A stretch of 64,000 nucleotides of DNA from Isoetes taiwanensis (Eukaryota > Streptophyta > Lycopodiopsida > Isoetales > Isoetaceae): positions 6,006,635-6,070,634 of the forward strand of contig JAJEKV010000033.1 of the NCBI GenBank assembly GCA_021234155.1, read 5' to 3'. The notes under the pieces are model-generated. The model saw only the letters and a list, made by a program, of their open reading frames with translations. It did not search any database and was not told the origin of the DNA. Positions within the stretch are counted from its first letter, which is position 1, and the number at the start of each line of letters is the position of its first letter. Shown here in pieces: positions 1 to 11,330 of this stretch. A program made the translations under genes and the position numbers.

Positions 1-499
1 CATGCTTGGTCAAAAGGTTGCAAACCACAAGCATGAAAAAATGCTTTTGCGCCCCCTAGATTGTCAAACATAACAAATTGGCTCTGAAAGCACGTGGCAA
101 AGCCGGATTTGCACCCTGCATCTCGCTGCATAGAGAACTTTGCTGTTGCGGAATTACCCACAGGAACCGCTAAGGGACCCTATCTTTTCAAAATACAAAG
201 GGCATATGGTAACGAGCCCTATTTCCAGCCTATTTTCAAAATACAAAAGACGTATAGGAGCCCACCAAACCTAGACTAAAATCTTCTTTTTTATTTTGGT
301 AAGGTGCTGGACTTCGTGCATGGAACGCCCAGTGCATACGCATGCGGCGTTCCCTTCCCGCATCCTATTCAATGACGACGATGGCGGAGCTGCAGAAGAA
401 ATGGCGCCTGATGGCGGATCTGCTCATTTTTCATGGATCATTTTCTCAGAAGCCAAACAGTGATCGGCATAGATTGGACGAAGAGCATAGCTCTCAAGC
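1..499. other. Leader upstream of CCR4 relic
   Basis: I see no recognisable gene here. Positions 322-353 hold an inverted repeat (GGAACGCC ... GGCGTTCC). The 20 bases at 339-358 recur exactly at 18611-18630, so part of this stretch is probably a dispersed repeat. The rest may be promoter and 5' UTR of the former CCR4 copy. Confidence 0.4.
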
Positions 500-2206
500 A
501 TGCTGAGCGTGCTCAGGGTGCACCTGCCTTCGGACATTCCCATTGTGGGCTGTGAGCTTTCTCCTTATGTGCAACTGCGTTGCCCTGATTCTTCAGTCAC
601 AGTTGAAGACGTTCCGGAGTCGGCCCCTCTTGATGGTTTTTACCTGAGATGCAGATGGTTAGTGATCCATTTTGCTTTGCGATTTTCTTTCTGGGTTGCG
701 TCCAACTTATTTAGGTTTGATTGGATGAAAAACGAATTGGAATCTTCTTGGGCATTTATTAAGAACTTTAAGAATGTATGGCGGCATGGAATCTGGGAAG
801 CGGATTCCAGGGAGTCCCGCGACCGGCGGGAGCCGGGAGCGGGTCCTGGAATCAGCGACCCAGTTCTAGGCCGCCACAACATGGTAACTGGGTCGCAGCT
901 TCAAATTTACCTACTGATTACCTGCTGAGCGGAATCAGCATGCCGCTTTCCACTCCGGAGGCGGAATCAACGTCCCAGTTTCCATGTTGTTCTCTGTAGA
1001 GAATTATGTCGATGTTTTTCTTAAATTCCTTTTCCCGTTCAAAATTTAAAGTGCAAAGCCTTGCTTATTTAAATCTTACATGAGAAATGTGGATGCAAGC
1101 AGGTATCGGATTCACAGTGATAAGAGAGTTGCAGTTTGACGTGTTCATCCGTCAGAGCTAGCGACCTTACAATGTTTAGGATGCCTGAAGACCAAGTTAG
1201 CTATCAACAAGGGTTACCACTGTTATGCTAAGCGTTTTGCAGATTTGTGGAGACATCATCGTTCTCTGCATGCTCGGGCTTCCAGTGCAGTCAAGGAAGC
1301 CAGTGCAGAAGAAGAGGAGCTTTTCTCACGTTTCAATAGCACTGGTCCAGCATTAATTGGGCAAGGAGGATCTGGTATAAACCCTGGATCTGTGAGTTTC
1401 GGTAATGTCAGCAATGGGCCTCCATATGTTTCTATCAGAACCTCAGATCAGAGTGGAGGCGAGAAATGGTATGAAGTGGAACAAGGAAAGGTGTATACTC
1501 CAAGTGCAGAAGATATTTACATTGGATATGTATTTAAACTGGAGTGCATAGTTTCTTTGACTTCAAGGATGGCTGTGGGAGGCCCAACCACATTACTCAC
1601 TGGTAGGGTTATTCCAGCTCCTTCTCCTATGCCTCGGCGCATGGTCTCTGTCAGGAGTGCAAATGGAAACCCAGTGGAATTAGAAGGTCGTGTCCCAGCT
1701 CCAGGAACATTCACAATAATGTCATACAATGTGCTTGCTCATCTTTATGCAACCAGTGAAATGTATAGCTATTGTCCTTCATGGGCTCTTTCTTGGACAT
1801 ATAGGCGGCAAAATCTTTTGCGGGAAATTGTTGGTTATCGGACGGATATCATTTGCTTTCAAGAGGTGCGATAAGGTTGTTTATTAAACTAGGCATGCAT
1901 ATATGTAATTTTTCATCATGGTTGTCATTAGTTCATTACTTACATGCGTACTTGATGATCTTACGTAGGGTGCATAACAGATTTTGATGGCATATTATGG
2001 GTAGTCTCCTTGCATTTGGTTTTGTTTTTATGTGCGGCATTTGGTTGATTAGATTGTTTTTACATGCATCTTTTCTTTTTCTTCTTTTTAAAGCCTTTGT
2101 TCAGTTACAGTATCCTTATTTTTTGTAGGTCCAAATCCCCAATTGGAAAAGCACGGTTATGCTGCTGTTTACAAAAGGAAGACCACTGGGGTCTTTTGCT
2201 TTAATT
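500..2206 (+). pseudogene. CCR4-like deadenylase relic (5' part)
   Basis: Plant CCR4 proteins are the catalytic poly(A) deadenylases of the CCR4-NOT complex in cytoplasmic mRNA decay. Exon 1 (500-657) begins MLSVLRVHLPSDIPIVGCEL, close to plant CCR4 N-termini. A donor at 658 and acceptor at 1101-1102 restore the Trp codon and join it to exon 2. Exon 2 carries the remnant zinc-finger region (LATLQCLGC) and the start of the endonuclease/exonuclease/phosphatase fold (SYNVLAHLYATSEMYSYCP, WTYRRQNLLREIV). Breaks: TGA at 1137-1139 where the family has Cys; Arg in place of a finger Cys (YAKRFADLW); the donor after the QEV motif reads AT instead of GT (about 1871-1872); the following exon piece (2129-2206, EKHGYAAVYKRKTTGVF) lacks about 8 codons. 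The remaining catalytic exons are not found downstream. Exon 2 alone is open from Met 1245 (209 codons), but that product would lack the catalytic residues. Confidence 0.85.
774..882. repeat. Foldback MITE copy 1, in CCR4 intron 1
   Basis: The left arm starts ATGTATGGCGGCATGGAA. The reverse complement of the right end starts ATGTTGTGGCGGCCTAGAA, and the two arms match imperfectly over about 45 bases around a GC-rich centre (CCCGCGACCGGC). A second inverted pair (ACAACATGGTAACTGGG at about 876 and its reverse complement near 970-985) suggests the full element runs to about 998. It lies wholly inside the first CCR4 intron. It shares both ends and centre with the copy at 12861-12990. It is too short to encode anything. 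Confidence 0.65.
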
Positions 2207-3346
2207 GGTTAGTTTTGCAATCGTTCTATGAATTAGTCTCACGTGTCACGTGAATAAGACCAATTATTTGTCTTGCAGATTTACTAAGAATGGTAAAATG
2301 AATCCTTTGTGTCAGACTGCAGCAAATGTTAATGCAGGTTGGATCTCTTTTTCTGCTCCTATGCATCTTATGAATGGATGCATCCGTATCTTTTTATTCC
2401 TGCTACAGGATGTCATACTTGACTTGGCTGATATCATGGCAATAAATTGTGGGTAAATGAGTGTTTCTGATGTGTTTAAAGATGAAGCATATTATTTATT
2501 TGTGCATTTACCAGTTTGTGCACTGGAAAGGAGCTCTGATTTGTGATCGAAGGTGTATTCTCATTCCGCAGATGAAGGAAGAAGTTTTTGCTCCTTTTTT
2601 ATTTTGGTTTTTTGAAATGGCCACAGTTATCTTACCTGCATTAGATAAGTTTAAGTTTTCTATAAGTCAGCTGTAGATTCTTAGTCATAATACTTACGTG
2701 TTTTTCTAAAGGCTTGCTAACTTCAATGGAGGTCTTTTTTTCTGTTTTGATTTTTTGAGTCTGTATTTTTTAGAATTTGGCGTGGTAGATCACAAAAGCA
2801 TTACTAGAAATTTGCAATTCAATATGGCAGTGTAGCCATATTCAACTTAGATCTAGCCATATTTAAGTAGATTGAATGCATGCAAATTCATGTGCAAATT
2901 GTTTTATATTGCAGGACTTGGCAAATGCTACAAAGCTAAAACCATGACTATGACTTTCATAGCAAATAGGGAGATGGAAACATCTTGCTTGCATGCAGGA
3001 TTATTTTGCTACCAGGAAAGCCTAGAGGAGACACTGCATGCATCTTAGATGGTGAGCTGACAAGAAAAGAATAGAATTTGTAATTTCGCATGTGCATGTG
3101 TAGAAGCAGGCAAGCAAATCGGTGCACTTATTAAGGCTAATCTGTTGTAGCACGAAGATAAATGAAGATTATGATTTGGAAGATTTTACTTAAGTGTTAT
3201 AACTGTTCATGTAGTTGTATATGTGATCATGAACCTTTTATAACTAAGTAATTGCTTAGTCATCTTAACCTTCCATGTCCCTATTATTGCTGATTTGTTG
3301 GTTATTATGAAATAACTTTTATTGTCTTGATATATTTATCTTGCAA
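2207..3346. other. Decayed intronic or intergenic DNA
   Basis: AT-rich sequence. An exon-like scrap with an acceptor near 2277 (GKMNPLCQ) loosely resembles the region before the CCR4 'LLCVANTH' motif, but the match is too weak to call. No complete gene is visible. Confidence 0.35.
2803..2842 (-). mobile_element. Possible Helitron 3' terminus (minus strand)
   Basis: Read on the minus strand, an 8-bp-stem hairpin (AATATGGC, 6-nt loop, GCCATATT) is followed by 13 bases, then CTAG and T. This is the layout of a Helitron 3' end. The 5' end was not found and no Rep/helicase coding sequence is present, so this would be a non-autonomous copy or chance. Confidence 0.35.
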
Positions 3347-3563
3347 GTGGAAGCATCCAACGGTGGTGTAAGTGGCACCAGTGGAACAAGTTCTACCAAT
3401 AAGGATAGTGAAGCCCTTTGAGTTCATTAGATTTAATGCATATGAAGCCATCAGATTACTGAATGACAATAAGTGCCTTTCGGAGGGAACTGAACTGAAG
3501 ATGCAAAATGGAGTTCTGATTAATACTATGTCAAAAATGGTTCAGGTTTGTGAAATCTTATAA
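3347..3563 (+). other. Exon-like open stretch, unrecognised
   Basis: An open frame (from Met 3372, beginning MAPVEQVLPIRIVKPFEF) follows a TTGCAAG acceptor-like sequence and ends near a donor-like CAGGTTTG at about 3545. I do not recognise the product and it does not match CCR4. It may be a stray exon or chance. Confidence 0.25.
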
Positions 3564-4201
3564 TTGGCATAAAGTAAACGATAACGACAATTGTTATTCT
3601 TTAGATCGTTGTAAAGATTATATTGTCATTAAAGTGTGCCAGAATAAACATTTTAACTTTATATGGATTTAAATACCATCTTTGAAATTAAACTCGAGGA
3701 GGAAATTGGAAAATTTCTTGCATTTCTTAATTTTTTCCAACTATAGCGGCTTGGGAAGATATGAGTAATTTTGAGAACATACAATTCCATCTCCATGAAT
3801 GTCTGCAATTTCACTAGAACTGGGTGGATATTTTAAAAGGCTCCGAACAAAGTATAGAGTCCTCACATTAGACATGGATGTTAGAACCACTTTTTAGTGG
3901 TTATAGTGGTTACTAGCATGCAACTTTGTAACTTTTCTATCAAAATAGTAGAATGAGAGTGTATTGAGTCAACAGCCAACAAGATATTTAACTTCACAAG
4001 ACTAAATCCCTACTATCCACATGTGGTCCCTTTATCTCCTAGAATTATAAATAGAATGCCTTACACACTTGATGCCAATGCTACTATGATGTCACAGAGC
4101 ACATGATTGTTCAAAGCATATCCAATTGTTTCTCTATGACACAAAGTGCATGGACATTTCAGTTCCATGATGATCATTCCAAGTTGCCAATATTAACGAT
4201 C

Positions 4202-4209
4202 ATAGGGTG

Positions 4210-4241
<32 letters not shown>

Positions 4242-4840
4242 GAAGGTAAGAAGTTATTGTATTGATCAGATAGGAAAAATTACAATACAATACAAAGATC
4301 CCTCATGGATCAGATATAGTTTACGTACAAATGATCCCTTCTGGATCAGAATATGTCTGTAACTAAAGTACACATGAGCCTTTCTCAACCTCTTCTTCTG
4401 TCTAACCAGTACTACAGTATTAACATCTTCCCAATTAAACAGAATACTATAGGAGCCAAATGCCCATTTTCCACAAGCTACAAACAGATCTTGAATGCTC
4501 CAAGAAAACCTCTTGCAGAAATAGAAATGAAGAGAGAAGAGATGTGGAGTAACCTGAACAATCTCCCGCACTGCTCAGAGAAGCAAATATGCTTCAAACT
4601 ATGAACAAATTCAACAGCTTTACAACCAAATGAGAGATTAAAGTAAGATGCTGCATTGTCGGGATGCTCCAGTCAGCCAACCTGTATAGGCTAGACACAC
4701 AGCCCAGCCACCAGAACTCTCCCTAATTCTGGCTCATGATATCTGGTCTTGATATGGAAGCGTCTTCCTGGACACACTCAAATCCCTAGCTCGGCGATCT
4801 CAAATAATCTAACATCCTGTTTTAAAAATAGGGTGCAATT
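4202..4840 (-). mobile_element. Poly(A) retroposon (SINE or truncated LINE)
   Basis: A run of 29 T (4213-4241) is the poly(A) tail of a minus-strand insert. The 13 bases ATAGGGTGCAATT occur exactly at both edges (4202-4214 and 4828-4840), the target-site duplication of LINE-type target-primed insertion. The insert body is about 610 bp. An open frame of 101 codons inside it (4266-4571, minus) resembles no family I know. The tail-proximal part has short GATCCCT..GGATCA repeats. Without a visible reverse transcriptase or clear tRNA head, it may be a SINE, a 5'-truncated LINE or a retrocopied RNA. Confidence 0.8.
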
Positions 4841-6060
4841 GGATGGATGTTCTGATCACATGAATATCATTGCACATTGTCAACATTAAAGAACACATGA
4901 TGCAATAGTCTTAAACACAAAAGAATGGCATCATGGTAGTAAGTACAAATCTATAAAGGATAAGCCATCTCCCATTCCTTTCTTGGCCAAGTTTCAAAAT
5001 TAGTGACGTATTGACATGTATGTAGCAGAGCTGTCTATGCTATCGCTGACCCCAGGCAGAACGTCATTTGAAATCCTATAGATATTCTATACGATACGCA
5101 TGGGACTTCATATTCTTCCCATCATTTATTTAATGCAGAGGCCTATTTGCATTCTTGCTATGTTTGTAAATGGACCACATTTTTATATGGTTCTACCATA
5201 GTAGTGATTATTTTACAATGCCAATACTATATGTCGAACTAAGAAGTGTGTGCTTCCTATAAGGAGCAATTCATATGTCCGTACAGATATTTATTGCTAA
5301 ATGAGGAGCTGATTTTCATGCATCTCAAATATTATGATATAACATGCAAATATGCGAAATACATATACATATACATTGATGTCCAAACTAATTGTGTCCA
5401 TGACTTTGACGTGCCCTTATTATTCCTACAGTTCGACAATTCAAAGGTAAATCAAGTCTCACACATTTTGATTGAACATAGATGGTATCACCGAGCACAC
5501 ATTTGCATGGATAACTAACGAAATCTTTAAGAATATATTGAATGAACACACAAGCATTGGTTAGAAACTAGGATTCACGAGTTTGGCATTTAGGGTTTAG
5601 GGTTTAGTGAGAGGAGAAGGGTCTTAATAAAAGTGATCCATATTAAGCACAAGTGGACAACAACCCCTTTGGAAGTAGGCCTAAGCATTGGCATTAAATA
5701 TAAGAAGGATTGAAGGTGGAGATCCGCCTCCACCAAACATGATAAGCAGAAGAAGAGTTGGATTATTGAAAGTAGCTTGGAGTGATTCTTCTTCAAAATA
5801 CTGGACGATGAGTGCACAATGAGCAACACATGTTAGGGCATTGTTAAGGAGGGGTGGCCTCGATACATTTTGATGCAATGTTTTGCTGTTACATTCCTTC
5901 ACTTCTTATGGACCTTTATATGGATGGATCATATTGACATAAATATGGCAAAGTACTATTCATATCTTAACACTCCATTCCATGTAAGGTAGGATCAAAT
6001 CTATAATATTTCATTCAACTTACAAACTCTCATCTACCCATTCACAAGTCCAGGACTAAT
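4841..6060. other. AT-rich intergenic DNA with a telobox
   Basis: No gene is supported. Positions 5589-5607 hold two and two-thirds copies of TTTAGGG, the plant telomere unit, here short enough to be a telobox promoter motif or chance. Several short open frames have no coding character. Confidence 0.5.
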
Positions 6061-6090
6061 GCCCGGCATCGCCGGGCACACGTTTCTAGT
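6061..6090 (+). mobile_element. Helitron 3' terminus (plus strand)
   Basis: A perfect 7-bp GC-rich stem (GCCCGGC, loop ATC, GCCGGGC; 6061-6077) is followed by 8 bases (ACACGTTT), then CTAG (6086-6089) and a host T. Hairpin plus CTRR directly before T is the hallmark of a Helitron 3' end. The 5' TC end could not be placed, so the element length and whether it captured the CCR4 fragments upstream are unknown. Confidence 0.6.
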
Positions 6091-6917
6091 AACATATGAT
6101 TTAGAAGCAAGCCATGCTAGCTATTCGCTCCAAACTATTGCAAATTTGAGCCAACACTCAAATGCTCAAAAACTTAGTGGACGAACCCCCTTTGCGATAG
6201 CATCATAAGACTTTGTGGATTTCATATTTCTCCAAGGACATCTCGTAGTTGTACGTCATCACAAAAGTTGACTTGTGGATCTCATATTTCTCCAATGACA
6301 TGTCAATGGGCCTATATAATCCTCCTTTGCTTTTGTTCAAAACACATCCACAAACAATTGGGAAAAGTCAATTGGGAACGCTACTTTCTAGACTTTTATA
6401 ATGGTACAATGTTAACATCGATATACGCCATATTGGAAGAAGCCTTGTCAAAATAATGAATTAAGTCAACAGAGAATTGAGGGGCATTTTGATATTAGTT
6501 TCGTTTGATGGATGACTTCAGAGCCAAGAAGCCAGTTCGGAGATCAAAGTAACAGTTCTGAATAAGAGGGAAAGTAATGTCCATGTATTTTGGCACAGGC
6601 AACGATAATTTACAATACATTTAGGGAACCTTATTAAGGAGGACAAGTGTGTGAACATTGAGATTTCTGGCTAAAAGCGTGCCTTTGTTTAAAGCAGGCC
6701 TGGGTTTTGAGTTTGTATGAGTCCGACCTGCCTCAGACATGACATAAAATAGATGTCTTCTATGAGGCAGGGGAGGTTTTACAAATCATGCTGCTTCTCT
6801 GTGCAGTATTTACATGCCTCCAAGTCTGATGTACAAAAGTATAATTACAAATGCAACTTCTGAGCACATAAAGAGGACCTTACATCAGAAAAATAGAGCA
6901 TGCAGCTATGTAGAACG
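6091..6917. other. 3' flank of the OBE4-like gene
   Basis: Intergenic sequence and the probable minus-strand 3' UTR nearest 6918. A short duplicated phrase (GTGGATYTCATATTTCTCCAA) occurs at about 6215 and 6274. Nothing else recognisable. Confidence 0.4.
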
Positions 6918-9900
6918 TTATCTGTTTTGATTTCCACAGAATACCCGACTTTTTGTTGCCTCCATTTCCTGCAAAAGATCTTGTATGTCATTGATTAGCC
7001 TGGCTTTCATTGAATTGAAATCACCAAGTCCCCTCTCAAACATTTGAAGTTCTTCGAGTCGCTTTCTTCTTCTCTCTTCCACCTCATTTATGTGCAACTT
7101 GGTTAACTTGTACTCATACTCCTCATCTATTTTCTCGCATTTAGCCAAAACAATCCTCTGTAATGCTTCAGCTTTCCTGCGTGCTTCATCTGCACGATTT
7201 TGAAACATTTGAGCCTCTGCATGCTTGACCAGCACTATACTTTCAAGTTCCTTGATTTCTTCCTTTTGCCTTGCTCTATCATGTTGTATCTCAGCAGCTT
7301 CTGTGCGCTTCTCTTCTAACTCCCGATCATAAGTTTGCAAAGCAGCTCGTGCCCTATCTAAGTCAGCAGGCTCATTTGCTGTAGGCAATGTGACAGGATG
7401 CACCACTAGATCTCTGCCGTTGTCAGCATTCTTTGTAGTTTCAGAAGGTTGAGCACTTTTTGTTGCAGTTCCTTGTGATACTTCAATGTCAAGATCTTCA
7501 TCTGCAATCATTTTCATGTTTAACCATACATTCATAAATCATCCTTATAGGACCTACATAGAACAAATCAGCTGCAAGTACATTTTGTAACTATTAGGAG
7601 GTTTTGATTATGGGTACCATAACTTACTAAAGCTCAAGTGCATCAGAACTTAGCAAACAAATGAAAAGTCATTACATAGAATAAAATATGTGAAACCCAA
7701 AGAATTTTAGAGCTAAATATGAATTTATTTGAGCAGGAAGCTAAACCAAAACTACAAGAGAGCCATACATCCATCGGAATCAACCACACAATACGACCAG
7801 AATCAATTGGAACTTTAAAGGCCTGAGCAAGAACATACCTGTAAAGAACCTGAGCATGCTCTTGCAGACCTTAGAAGTATCCGCCATGTCCTCTAGCTTA
7901 GCTAACAGCTGTTCAGCTTTCCAACATAAATGCTTCCCTTTCGTATCTTCACTTTGTTGAAAAATTCTTCTAACATATTCCAGTTCTTTTGCAAGTGTTT
8001 CCCTCCCCCAATCCTTGGCAAAGTTCATGAAAACGTCCTTGACAAAACCGAAAAGCTCAGAAGAGGAACCACATCCAATGCATTGAAACTGCATCTGGGA
8101 TGCACCTGGAGTGCCTCGAGGAGTTATGTAGGACATATTCAGCCCACAATCTAAATGACACCAATGAAGGCAAACATCACAACCAACCCACCGACATGTA
8201 TTATTGTCATAATCAAACTTAGAGCAGACCACACACATGCATGCACTGCAAAAGCCATTCTTCTGTGAACAGATCTGGCATTCGCAATCATCATTTGGGA
8301 GCTGTACCTGACAGAGAATATTGCGGCACCTTGTTTGTAAGAGGATCTCTGCGAGAGCTTCTGTCTTAATGTTATTGGTGTTCTCACGAAGCAAATAACC
8401 TTGAATCCCAGTTTTTAGAGCCACGAAAATTTCTAATTGAGTACGATGCGCTCTGCTAAGCATCTGGCTTGACAAATCTGTCCTCCTAAGAAGAACCCTC
8501 TGAAGCTGCACAAACTCGTCCCTTTTATCAGCACTTTGTGACATCTCTTTAAGGGATTCTTTTATGGCCTCAAGATGGCTATCGGGTAATTCTTGAAGTT
8601 TTTGTGCCACAGCCGATATGGGCTCTGAAACAATTTCTCGAAGCCCAATAGGTTTCAGACTTTGTCTTCTTGATATAATATCGCCATGCAAAGGTGGCCT
8701 TGCTGAAAGGATCTTCTCACTTCTGCAACCTTCTCTTTCCAGAATGGCCTTGTGTTGCTCAGAGGACTTGTCCCAAGAACCGACACTTTGCGTATCCATG
8801 TTTGCTCTTCTCTGTCGATCATGGAAACCAGTCTTCCTATCTTGAAAACCCACTGGAAAATCATTTGCATCTTTTTGATGTGGTTGGATTCCTACAGACC
8901 CTTGATATGCTTGCTTAGCCCCACCTTGCTCAAACCCCCATGTACCATTTCCATGATCCCAATAAGACCTTTGCCTTTCATTCATGAGCCTGCTACTCGT
9001 CTGCCCAAATTGTTCATTCCCATAAATTGGACGAGAGTGATGATCATTGGTCTCAGAAACTGGCTGGCTTGCACTAGAAAACTCCTGATTATTATCCTGA
9101 GAAGTCTGTGTCAGCGAGCAGCTCGGATTGTGAGCAAACTGGTGAGAACAAGAAAGGGAAAGGGAAGTAGTGATTCCATTTGAGAATGTTTCTGTGTGAG
9201 AAACAGACTGAGTGCTCTTGCCTCTGTTAGGAGATCTAGGCGCTCTTCGAGCAGAACCCAAAGAAAGGGAAGTATCTGGAAGAGCAAGAGATAGAAATGA
9301 AGGGTCTAGCTGGTCTAACCTTTGGCGTTTATGCCGATGCCTTCCACCAAGGGGGTCCATCTCTGCACCACCTTCTCTAGTTCTTTGGACATGAGGTTCC
9401 ACTTCCCTGTGCATTTTCCTCTTTGAACTATTTTCTTCGTCTCGGCTAACTTGGACTTCCTTTGGATCTACAAACATGGCCCTTTCTCTGCCTACAAATC
9501 CCTCTGAAGAACCAGCAACCTGAGAACTTGGTAACATCAAAGCCAGTTCATTTACTCTTGCTGGTTCATCCTTAGCCTCTGTCTCATCCCCAGTCTGATT
9601 CATAGTTTCCTTCCCACCAGAAATCTCAGTTTCCTTTTCCAAAGGCTCCTCTGTTTTCAGTCCTGTATTCAAACCTGTATCAGAAGCAGGCTTAGCAGAT
9701 CCTTCTACTTCCATATCTACCAGCTCCTTAGTTTCCACAGGCAGCTGCGACAAAAATGCATCTTCCTTAGAAACAATAGACTCTTTACCATGTGGTGGAC
9801 TGGCGCTAGTCCCAGCCTTGACTAGGGCCTCTTCTTTTTCTTCCGTTCTAGCAGTATCCTCGTCTACAATCTTTTTCTCAGGGCTTTGGAAGGAATCCTT

Positions 9901-11007
9901 ATCACTGCCTTCATTTTCATCTTCGGCCTCTAGCTCACCTTCTTCTTTCTCACTTTTCTCTGCTTCGCCTTCAAGCTGGACATCTTTGAGATCTGCCGGA
10001 GTTGGAGATGGAGAAACAGAGCCACCCTCTTCTTTACAAAATCCTTGAACGTGCGGAGCTTTATTTTCTTCATAGGCCCTCGTTCTACTTGTTCTAGGTC
10101 CCTTAGCCTTGAATCCGGCCTCCCAGCCACGTACCTCAGCATCCCCTTTGGGACCCAAATCCTTGATCTCTACTTCCATGCTAGATCTCTTGGCCACTGG
10201 AAGCTTAGCTTTATTTTCAAGCCTATCTAGCGCCGGAGCAGGAGTATTTCGCAACCCTACTAGCTTAGCATGCTCTTCTCTTCTGGGTCTATCTCTCTCC
10301 GATCTACTCCCTTTGGGAAATTGTAACTTGGGTTCATACTCTCTCTTAAAAGGCGAAACTGGCACGTTCTGACAGTTCCGGTCCTCCCTTGAAAACCCAC
10401 CAAAACCTTTAACCACTTGTGACTTGGTAGAGCTAGATTCCGTTCGCATGCCTCGATCCCTGCCATGGCTCTTAGCCGTTTCCCCACCTTCTGAGCTGCT
10501 ACCCTTCTTTGTTGGACTCCGGCCGTTTCCTTCCTCATTTTTTTGCTTCTCTTTTCTCGGTGTAGCGACTCCTGTGGGCTGATTATTTTCACTTCCCTGT
10601 GAATCATCCCTTTTTTGCCCTTCTAAACTGTCTGAACTGCCCATATCTGAGACAAATCCTTTTTTTCCTCCATACCCAGAAGATCTGCTGCTTCGAAACC
10701 CTACACCATTTTGTAGCCCATTTCTTTCTGTACTCGATTCCTTCCTCGGCGAAGATTTTGTGTGCTCCCAATCCGATTTGAAACTCCTGCCACTTGTTTC
10801 AAATCCGGTTCCTTTTCTAGCAGGGGATTTGTGCAATTCCCCTTCCAAATATCGCCCTGGAGCCGCTCTTGGGGGTTCCAGCCTCTTCAAGCCTTCCCTC
10901 TCGCTTCTCTGACCTTTTGCAGAGAAATGGCCTCCTAGCTCTCCATTCCAGCCCGTTTCTGCCCGCAAAGGAGAAGAGAACTCGTCATGAGCTCTAGATC
11001 TCTTCAT
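6918..11007 (-). CDS. OBE4: OBERON4/TITANIA-like PHD-finger protein
   Basis: OBERON/TITANIA proteins are nuclear PHD-finger factors needed for plant meristem and embryo patterning; they are thought to act on chromatin as homo- and heterodimers. Two coding exons: 11007-7839 and 7501-6918, with a 337-bp intron (GTATGT ... TTGCAG) joining a split Asp codon (RFFT-D-EDLDIE). The product is about 1250 residues, close to the larger Arabidopsis member. Residues 1 to about 800 are a charged, Ser/Glu-rich disordered region. The Cys/His-rich PHD finger lies at about 905-980 (CECQICSQKNGFCSACMCVV, then CRWVGCDVCLHWCHLDCGL). A long coiled coil fills about 1100-1235 (LEEKRTEAAEIQHDRARQKE). I chose the ATG at 11007 (MKRSRAHDEF), a family-like start, over one six codons upstream that overlaps a likely 5' UTR splice acceptor. 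No internal stops; it appears functional. Confidence 0.92.
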
Positions 11008-11330
11008 CAATCCGGTCTGCCGCAAAAAACTAGAAAAAGGAATGAATCATTCGGCTCAAAAGTAAACAATACAGATGAAACACTGTTCTAATCGAAGCAT
11101 GGTGGAAGAAAAAACGAAGCAGAAGCTAGGATGGATGAAATGCGATGAACAGGGTATCGATAGGAAGCTAAGAAGAAGGCGGAGGAGCCCAAGTGGTCGG
11201 ATTCATATCCAGGATGCGAGAGTGGAGGCGATTGAGGCGGAAAATGAAGGATCGGACCTACTGGAAAGAGGAAGGAAAGAGCTTTTGTCGGAGAACGCGG
11301 ACATGAAATATAAGCAGAGCAAATAATGCT
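11008..11330 (-). promoter_or_regulatory. 5' UTR of the OBE4-like gene
   Basis: On the minus strand a pyrimidine tract plus TTTTTTGCGGCAG (acceptor AG at 11018-11017) lies 9 bases before the ATG, so a 5' UTR intron is likely. The upstream stretch to about 11330 is CT-rich (CTCCTCCGCCTTCTTCTTAG), typical of a plant 5' UTR. No TATA box was fixed with confidence. Confidence 0.5.

Noticed and set aside
1517-1729. Minus-strand ORF opposite the CCR4 exon
   Set aside because: Shadow of the CCR4 exon; the plus strand carries the conserved protein words.
5589-5607. Interstitial telomere array
   Set aside because: Fewer than three TTTAGGG units; a telobox or chance at this length.
9818-10372. Plus-strand Ser-rich ORFs within the OBE4-like gene
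   Set aside because: Antisense shadows of the low-complexity Glu/Ser-rich region.
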